NCBI GenBank assembly: GCA_001465935.1
Contig: LNKV01000005.1
Span: 310,001 to 374,000, forward strand
Length of the DNA stretch: 64,000 nt
Reading direction: 5' to 3'
Source: Clarireedia homoeocarpa
Taxonomy: Eukaryota; Ascomycota; Leotiomycetes; Helotiales; Rutstroemiaceae
The position numbers and the translations under genes were made by a program. Under the pieces are notes generated by a model. That model searched no databases and was not told where the DNA came from. It was given only the letters and a program-made list of their open reading frames with translations. Of the stretch, positions 56,934 through 64,000 are shown in pieces; the stretch's first letter is position 1, and the number at the start of each line of letters is the position of its first letter.

Positions 56934-59201
56934 GGCGTTTTGGAGTTGGGAAATGAAAGAATGTATTGTGCTTATAGAGCATAGAATACTAAACTAAAAC
57001 TAAACTCCCTAGCGGGATACAGCTAGGGTATGGGATATGTACGAGATATGGAAATGGTGCAAAGGAATGGAACGGAATGCAATGATATGATATGAGGGCT
57101 CTTAGTAGTAAATCTCAGCTTGATTAAACACTTTCTTCTTTGCTTTCCGTTATGACATTGCGGTCGTGTGAGTAGAATTTCCATCAGTTGTCCTTCCTTG
57201 TTTAGAGAAGTTATGATCATCAATCAGCATACTCCAGCAACCTCTGACAATAGATCTCTATCTTGCCATAGTTTTTTTCCCCTCAAAATAAAGTATCTTT
57301 CAGATCAACGCTCCTAGACATAACCGACAGTATATTCGATGAGATAATACCCACAAGATCTCTCATACTTCTAGATCATTGATCTTTCTTTCTTTCTCTC
57401 TTTCCCTACTAAGAGCAGCTTCAATAATCCATCAAGAGTCCTAGAGACTCAAAGCTTATGACGGCCAATATAGTAGGTTTCTTCCCAAGCGGTAGGAAGA
57501 TAACCCCTTTTCCGCGGACATGGACGGCCTTGGATGAGATATTGGGATGTTGGTGTAGTAAAAGGATGCCGGGTCACGGGTGAAGCCTAGAGATTTGAAG
57601 AGTGAGGTGTTAGTAACGTGATGTTGATCGGCTAACCTACGTGCTTGTTACTTGAGAATTTGGGACGATGGAGGCGAGGCGAGGCGAGGCGAGGCGAGGT
57701 GAGAATGCAAGATAGATAGACTAGCTTGGATTATTCAGTTGGGACTTGTAAGTTACATATTTAGTATTATTTATTTTTTATTTGTTTTTATTTATTGAAA
57801 AAGTAAAAGGAGTGAGATGAGATGAGGTGTTGTTAGACTAGCTAGGCTCATGGGATTCAGATTAAGGAACTAGGAGTAGAGGGAAGGTGCATGTATATAT
57901 GAGATGATATGATCAATAGAGCTGTTAGTCCGATTTTGGACCGATTCGTAGCACCGTACTTAGTCACGTATATGGACCAAGTAGTGCAGTTGAATCGGGT
58001 TGAATTCTCTAAACTAGGAGGGAGGGAGTTGGACTATATAGGCCTTCTCTCCCGTACTAATTACTATGCTACAGCGAGTATCCTATGTCCTGTAGTCCCT
58101 TCTTCCGTAGTTCAGTATCCCGTNAGTTCATTATCCCGTAATGTCTTTCCTGTAGTCCAGTGAAAATACTGAACCGACAGCATCTGTTGGAGATGATGGT
58201 TTTCGGTATCTTTACAATCCAGTTGCAAATGCAAATGCAATGGCATAGTAGTCCTAGGTTTGTAATGTTGCGTTTTTGCCATGCTTTATGGTGCTACAAT
58301 CTCTTGCCTTTTATATACACTTGTTCAACGCCTAGAATCGAAGATTGGCTCCATTCCGCCGATATCATGCATCTATCCCCGTCCTTTTTCATTCGTCGTC
58401 TCCATCTCCAGCCTCAATGTATCTCGCTCGGATATCCTTCCATTGTCGCTACAACGAATCATCAGTATACTGCCCCAACCACCACTCAACAAGAACTTAC
58501 GCCTTTGTTGATAGAATCCCAGATTCTGTCTGTAACCGAGTCGTATGCGCTGTGATGTATTAATATGGGAACGCTTTATCCTGAACATCCGCGCATGCTA
58601 GTGAACTCACAGCTCGAATGCGAATGCAGAGGTAAAGACTGCACCGAGGAAAGCGTAGTTTCTTCGGAAAACGAAGCTATTTACCAGCCTCAGTTAGCTC
58701 TCTATGCTGAGAAGTTCCGCGTATCCTTGACTGGTCGTTCATCGCGGGGGCAGGTGGATGACTTGCTTGTAGATAGTACGGGCAATGGAAGCCTACAATT
58801 GCACAAGTTAACGTAAGGCCTCAGCGGCTTGCACCAAGTCGCCGATATGTACATACCATAGCGAATCAATTAGTGAGTTTCGCAGATCTGTAGAGACAGG
58901 TGATCGTGTGAAATGCTTCGTTGAGGTGACGTTCGAAGTTTGTTACGATAGTTTTTGGTTCTCGGCAACTTTTGCGTCGCTCGGGAGGTCACAATTCTAA
59001 GCGCTCTAATTGGCTCAACTACTTTCTGTCCTACTCCGGCCTTATTCACCAGTTTCGTGAAACATTCAAAATAATTCAAATTGATTGACGACACTAACTA
59101 AGCTCTACGCGCGAAACGGGCTGGATTCTAAGTTGAAATTATCCTCGTTCTGACTTGACGGCGTAAAACATCATTCGTCGTTCCTTTCTCTCTCTTACAC
59201 A
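56934..59201. other. Intergenic, no gene seen
   Basis: Contains GAGGC repeats (57671-57700), a T/A-rich run near 57770, one ambiguous base at 58124 within CCGTAGTTCAGTATCCCGT-type imperfect repeats, and several open frames of 60-130 codons with no motif. Confidence 0.5.
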
Positions 59202-59870
59202 ATGCCTTCGGTGCCCACCCCCTCCAAATCTGGTATTATCGAGACACAAACGGGCGAGCGTCATATTCCCTCGTCCGTCCGTGCCGATGGGACGAAGCGG
59301 AAAGAGATCAAGATTCGACCTGGTTATAAGCCACCGGAGGATGTTGAAGTTTACAAGAATCGAAGCGCCGATGCATGGAAAAATCGTGGAAGTGGTGGTG
59401 TGCCCGGTGCGGAGGGTTTAACAAGTGACGCCAACGGGGCAGGAAGCAGAGCTGGCAGTGCGGCAAGCAACAAAAATGCTAAGAGAAGAGAGGCGAGGAA
59501 GAAGGCCAAAGCTGCAGAAGATGCTGACGAGGAGGTCAAGGGTAGTGAAAGTAGTGATTGGAGGCAGGGGAAAGAGACGGCTGTAGAGAAGCAGGAAGAG
59601 CCCACTCCACAAATTGATCCAGAGGCTGAAAGACAGAAGGAAGCGAAGAAGTTCCTTAAAAAGTTGAAACAAGCACAAGCACTGAAGGAGAAGAGTCAGC
59701 AAGATGGTGCAAAGTTGTTGCCGGAGCAGTTCGCAAAAGTGATCAAGATCAACGAGCTGATCAGGGAATTGGATCAACTTGGTTTTGACGCCAACGGGGA
59801 GCCGAAGGATAAATCCGAGGTCGCGGATGTAGCAAAGGATGCCCAAGAGACGGTTTCAACTGATGCGTAG
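59202..59870 (+). CDS. Partner of Y14 and Mago (PYM/WIBG)
   Basis: Single exon, 222 aa. The N-terminal motif SGIIETQTGERHIPSSVR through RPGYKPPEDVEVYKNR (residues 9-54) is the Mago-Y14-binding domain of PYM. The rest is a charged, coiled-coil linker (AKRREARKKAKAAED) and a C-terminal helical segment (FAKVIKINELIRELDQLGF) resembling the conserved PYM tail. PYM strips the exon-junction complex from spliced mRNA at the ribosome, so its presence fits an intron-rich genome. Length is close to animal PYM (about 200 aa). A hexanucleotide repeat follows in the likely 3' UTR. Confidence 0.92.
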   Translation: MPSVPTPSKSGIIETQTGERHIPSSVRADGTKRKEIKIRPGYKPPEDVEVYKNRSADAWKNRGSGGVPGAEGLTSDANGAGSRAGSAASNKNAKRREARKKAKAAEDADEEVKGSESSDWRQGKETAVEKQEEPTPQIDPEAERQKEAKKFLKKLKQAQALKEKSQQDGAKLLPEQFAKVIKINELIRELDQLGFDANGEPKDKSEVADVAKDAQETVSTDA

Positions 59871-59944
59871 GGGTAACTCAAGAAACGATTATAGGCGTTC
59901 ACACATTACGGACATCACATGTCGAATGGCGTTATATTGGCTAT

Positions 59945-59986
59945 CGTGGAGTTGGAGTTGGAGTTGGAGTTGGAGTTGGAGTTAGA
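59945..59986. repeat. (GTTGGA)n hexanucleotide repeat
   Basis: About six tandem copies, in the presumptive 3' UTR of the PYM gene or the spacer to the convergent nucleoside hydrolase gene. Confidence 0.9.
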
Positions 59987-60071
59987 GGCTGATTCTGCGC
60001 CACACCGACGCATTTCGGGAGTTACACGCATAGATCTTTTGCAAATTCTGTTTCTAGCTATACTACATCAT

Positions 60072-61457
60072 TCATACAATCCCATTCGCCTTGTTTGCCG
60101 CATCAGCTCTTGCTAGACAATCCTCGAGAATGGCCCAGAATCGTTTAATATCAAGGCTCCTTGGTATCTTAACGCCTTCCTCTCCAGGTGGAAGCAACTT
60201 GACGATAGTTCTACCCGTCTCCGCGCCCTCCTGAGCATCTCGATGGCTTCCTTCGGTAACCACATTGACCTCATACCTCTCGCGCTTCCCGTCGTCTTTG
60301 AAATCATAGAATGGGATCTCCTCGCCGACTATTCCATCAAGTACAACCGCCACAGCTAGAGGATCATGCAGCGGCGGGCCCTCGCTGATACCGAACACCC
60401 GGTCATAGGTTGCCGCGAAGAACATCAACAGCTCTACCAACATCGTCCGCAGAGTACTCTTACTATCCCTATTCTTGCCCTTCAACAACATCTCTTGCAC
60501 CTCCTTAGTGCCAAGAACCAAGTGTGTGATATCAAGGGGAATCAGCACCGCTTTCTTCTTTAAAATCTCATGGTCTAGGATAAAGCGAGCCGCTTCAGGA
60601 TCAACCAAAACATTGAACTCGGCCCACACACTCCAATTACCAATCCTTTCTTTGTGGTCTACCCTTCCCAAAACCGCATTCGTGAACTCATTTCCGATCG
60701 CCCCGCCCATCATACTCACTCCCTTGATATGTGCAGCGAGTTTATCGTATTTCTGGAAGCATTGCGCGACATTCGTATAAGCACCAGTGGCTACGACCCA
60801 TGCTGTATTCGGTGGTGTAGCAAAGAGAGCTTTCGCCATGGCATCGATTGCCGGCTCATCAACGGGTCCCACGGCGGGTTTCGGTAGTAGATCGGTTCCC
60901 TCCAGACCAGACTCTCCGTGTATTGAAGGCGCATGGACTCCCGGTCGGACAAGACCTTTTCCGGCGCCCCGGTAGACGGGGATATGGGTTGCGGACATAG
61001 CTGTAAGGACGGATGTTGCATTGTAGGTTGTGTGGTCGATGGAGGAGTTCCCATGAACGGTGGATATTCCTAGTAGATTTATAGATGGGTGATAGGCTGC
61101 GAATATTATGGCGAATACATCCTATAGACTCAATCAATACTTGTATTCCCAGCGTAGAAACATGCCTCCATGGGCTGTACAATGTGATCATGTGACATGG
61201 ACAGAAAACTGCCATACTTCAAGGCCCAGGCTCATGAGTGGCTCAAGCCACAACACATCTCGTTCATCACATCACGAAATGGTAGTTTCAAAAAGCAGAA
61301 TAGAAATGCATGAAACTGTTAAACCCAAAGCGCGGACTTACATCGTGACCTACAAAAGTGTGTTAGCAAACGATTCCGATGTCGCCGGGATCGCTGGATC
61401 TGACATACCCGGATCACAATCCAACCACATATCAATCTTCGGCTCCTGCGACCCCAT
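60072..61457 (-). CDS. Inosine-uridine preferring nucleoside hydrolase (URH1-like)
   Basis: Exons, complement: 61457..61409, 61349..61342, 61121..60072, giving 368 aa. The enzyme splits ribonucleosides into base and ribose in purine/pyrimidine salvage. The calcium-binding signature DCDPGHDD falls at residues 13-20 and is assembled from all three exons: exon 2 is just 8 nt. Other motifs: AAYHPSINLLGISTVHGN, VVATGAYTNVAQ, FNVLVDPEAARFIL and the conserved His in GPPLHDPLAVA. Intron 1 (59 nt) has GTATGT and a GCTAAC branch; intron 2 (220 nt) starts GTAAGT and ends TATAG. Without the micro-exon the active-site motif is lost, which supports it. Convergent with the PYM gene. Confidence 0.9.
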
Positions 61458-62351
61458 TGCGATTATTTCTACTGCCGGCTGGAGATACTGGAGATGGTAC
61501 TGATCCGTTTTTCAAAGAACGAGTGTTGTTTGAGGCAGGCGCGTGGATTGGTGAAGCAAGAGTGGAAGGATGTGGGGAAAAAATTACTTGTACCACCGAG
61601 AATCATCCTGACTCGGGTCAGCGACTCAATATTCGCGAGCTTCTGTTCATGGTGTTGGCGTGCGCTTCCTCGTTAAGGGCAATACAGTGCTGTTATGTGA
61701 TGAATTCGGCAGGTGATATCTGGCAAAGATTGAGATCTGGAGGCGCGACTGGCAACGGAAAGTCACAGAGAAGGAAGGAATGGGTGTACGTTCCTTGGGT
61801 GGATTTAGGCGAGTAGATGGAACTCCCAAAGAGCTGTAGTGTATGAGGTTATGATCCGATTCTCTTGATATCTTGTAATCAGCCTAGCTCTCGGGCTAGA
61901 TAATGGACGATCGAGCCGTTGTCTAGGAAGTAGTGGTTTCCGAGATCAACTCCATATACAATATCCTGGATGTTGCCTAGACCAGTCCTTGATGCCAGTG
62001 AGAATTGTTGGGTCTGTGAAAAAATGATGCAGCTGAACAAGTTTACAAAATCCCAGAAGCATTGCAATGATTTATGTCACACAGCTTATGGCTAGAAAGT
62101 GTATTGAAAACAGTCTTGGGGTGTTTAGGATTATGACTGCATAAATTGCAGTGTTTTTAATCCACGTTATGATCTGAATCGAAAAGACCATTGCTTAGAA
62201 TAACGAGCCCCTATATATCCTCCTACCCAAATGCCGTTCTCCCAGATCATATAAGAGAACCACCGAACCTCGAATACATGCAAAGTCTTATTAGAGAATA
62301 CAAAATCATGAACTTTAAACATAGCCATGCTCATGAGCCAAACATAATTCG
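61458..62351. other. Intergenic, no confident gene
   Basis: A 145-codon plus-strand frame (61379-61816) overlaps the hydrolase's first exon and lacks motifs; left out as doubtful. The rest appears non-coding. Confidence 0.4.
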
Positions 62352-63600
62352 TCATTTCAATGCGTAGATCTGCTTATTTAGTGGAAGATATGTGATGTTG
62401 AAGGCAGAACCTCCATGTGTAGTAACTTCACTCAGAGAGCAGCCACTCATTTGTTCCGCGAATCGCTCGACTACTCTCTCGCGACCTTGTAGTACACAGA
62501 GACGAGTCTTCAGATTCTCCTCATCGATTTCGAACGATTGTTGACAATCATCCAACGAAATTTGCTGTAGGCGTGCGTCTTCCTTCTGTTGTCCTGTAGT
62601 TCGCTCCAGCAACACTAGTGCAAGCTCCCGCTCCTTTACTCTCTCTCTCTCTCTTTAATTGCTGACTCTCTGCCTTCGAAGATCGGCTTGATTGATTGTT
62701 CGAGAGCATGAACTGCTTCTTCTCATTTGGCAAGTGCGGTCTCTCGAGCCTCAAAGGCGGCTGAGCGAGCAATGACTACTTGTTCGCGTTTATCGAGGTC
62801 AGATCTGGAACCTCCCATATCGCTACGTTTCCCATATGCATATGGGAATCGCATATGCATATAGGACCTTGCGTACGCATATGGGAGAGACATTTAATTT
62901 TAATATTCCGATATATATATGGTAAGACCGCTTTCGCACGAAGGATTTAAGACATATGCCGGCGCCACCAACACGGCTGGCGTACGCCACCAACCTCGCT
63001 GTCGTCACTTCGCTTGGGCCACTTTTATCCCTTGTTTCAAGCATTTTATGATATATGATTATTTCGGCCACAAATAGGTTCGCTGTTTCCTGTAGTCAGA
63101 AATCACTTTACTTTACTTTCTCTACTCTCAATCAATATTAATATTTATTCTTATTTATATATAACTTCACTATTGTGTATTTAGAAAATCTTCACTATTG
63201 CCTAATCAGGAAATGATGATGTGGTACGTGCGTAGGAGGTTAATCCCCCATAGCTATATAGGGGACCGACCTTCCTATATCAATATGGGAACTCTCCTAT
63301 ATTGATATGGGAATCTGCGTAGGCATATGGGATGGAGTGTAGTTGTTTGGGATATCCCAAATAGCTACACCTCCCATATGCATATGGGAAACGTAGCGAT
63401 ATGGGAGGTTCCAGATCGAGGCTCGCTTACTTGACAGAGAGCATGCGCCATCAGCTCCATTTTCCGGAGAAAGTCTGTAGTTTCACTAACATGGAGTTCT
63501 TTCTTACTCGCAGAGGCTCCTTGAGAAGAGGGATTGGCTTCGGTCTATACATCAGTGGTAAGAAGGTCTCTCTTCCTTTCGCACACTATACCTTACCAGA
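62352..63600 (-). pseudogene. Coiled-coil protein pseudogene split by a TIR element
   Basis: Read on the minus strand, SEPRSDLDKREQVVIARSAA joins across the TIR element from 63417 to 62801. Before it there is SKKELHVSETTDFLRKMELM (from about 63530), possibly preceded by an intron (GTAAGG to TATAG, about 63600-63550). After it a TGA stop falls near 62720, and an AG-dinucleotide run at about 62640-62656 shifts the frame into LLERTTGQQKEDARLQQISL, ending at 62352. The protein was Glu/Arg/Leu-rich and helical. Family unknown. Confidence 0.5.
62806..63413. mobile_element. TIR (MITE-like) element with 42-bp perfect inverted repeats
   Basis: Left end TGGAACCTCCCATATCGCTA and the right end in reverse complement are identical for 42 bp. 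The element is 608 bp and flanked by GATC on both sides (62802-62805, 63414-63417). Its interior contains many CCCATATGCATATGGG-type palindromes. No transposase is encoded. Superfamily not assigned. Confidence 0.85.
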
Positions 63601-64000
63601 TTGTCAAGCCCAATCTCTTTCTTTTTTTAAACAGTTATTGCGACCTGATATAGATCCTAGATTCCCGGTCGGCCCGTTCAAAACAATTCCATCATCCACT
63701 CGTATTCTACGGCCGACAGTGTTCAGCTTCCGGAAATGGTAGTACTGGGCGGACGGTTTTGCGTATACAATCTGCATGAACAGCGCTGGGCCCTCCTAAG
63801 GGAGCTATGCGCGGTAGAGTGCCACTATTCGTCGAATCTTCATGTCGTACCGGTGGTTGCACGAGGAGTAAATCTATTTCAGGGCTGTTGTGCTGTTGGC
63901 TAGAGCATGAACACAAAGGAAGGAAATTAGGCAGAGTACAGGAGTAGAGTCGAAAACGGGTTTCTTGAGATGAAGTGAACGTTGTTCAAGTGAAGGAAAA
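63601..64000. other. Window end, no gene assigned
   Basis: May contain upstream exon remnants of the coiled-coil pseudogene on the minus strand; no frame or motif is convincing. Confidence 0.35.

Noticed and set aside
61379..61816. 145-codon plus-strand frame
   Set aside because: Overlaps the start and first intron of the nucleoside hydrolase antisense and has no motif; ordinary composition is not enough.

Overview
The window looks like a chromosome segment of a filamentous ascomycete (Pezizomycotina). The introns are short (45-250 nt) with GTAnGT donors and CTAAC/CTGAC-type branch points, one retroelement block is AT-mutated in the way repeat-induced point mutation (RIP) does it, one gene encodes a PNP-NACHT-ankyrin STAND receptor, and tandem LysM domains are present. 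A Leotiomycete (Sclerotinia/Botrytis-like) host is my best guess from overall feel, not proof.

Layout. (a) 1-12.4 kb is a housekeeping block: the 3' part of an unrecognised coiled-coil gene; cohesin subunit SMC3 (minus strand, four exons, first intron GC-AG); and, divergent from it across 367 bp, the RIO1 atypical kinase. (b) 13.1-30.4 kb is a transposon cluster. A Ty1/copia element (Copia-1) carries a small gag-only terminal-repeat element inside its pol. A truncated second copia sits inside its 3' LTR, and that fragment's own LTR holds a MITE. A BTB/POZ gene lies next, then degraded LTR sequence, then an 8.6-kb RIP-degraded Ty3/gypsy element on the minus strand. (c) 30.7-34.7 kb: a PIC2-like mitochondrial carrier and an FRM2/HBN1-like nitroreductase, both minus. 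(d) 35.8-43 kb: a solo LTR, other repeat debris, and a 1617-aa PNP-NACHT-ankyrin NLR-type receptor. (e) 43.8-54.6 kb: an FMN-less CPR-type reductase, a long stretch with no gene I can recognise, a decayed multi-LysM gene and a type-B carboxylesterase. (f) 56-64 kb: a DJ-1/PfpI protein with an RRxS-rich insertion, the Mago-Y14 partner PYM, an inosine-uridine type nucleoside hydrolase with an 8-nt micro-exon, and a coiled-coil pseudogene split by a TIR element.

The housekeeping genes show no operon logic, as expected for a eukaryote; the only shared-promoter arrangement is smc3/rio1. The most biologically suggestive content is the STAND receptor beside a transposon-rich compartment, with a dead chitin-binding (LysM) gene nearby. 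This is typical of a fast-evolving accessory region in fungi. Exon structures were assigned by reading splice signals and checking reading-frame phase and protein-family motifs by eye; no alignment or database search was run.
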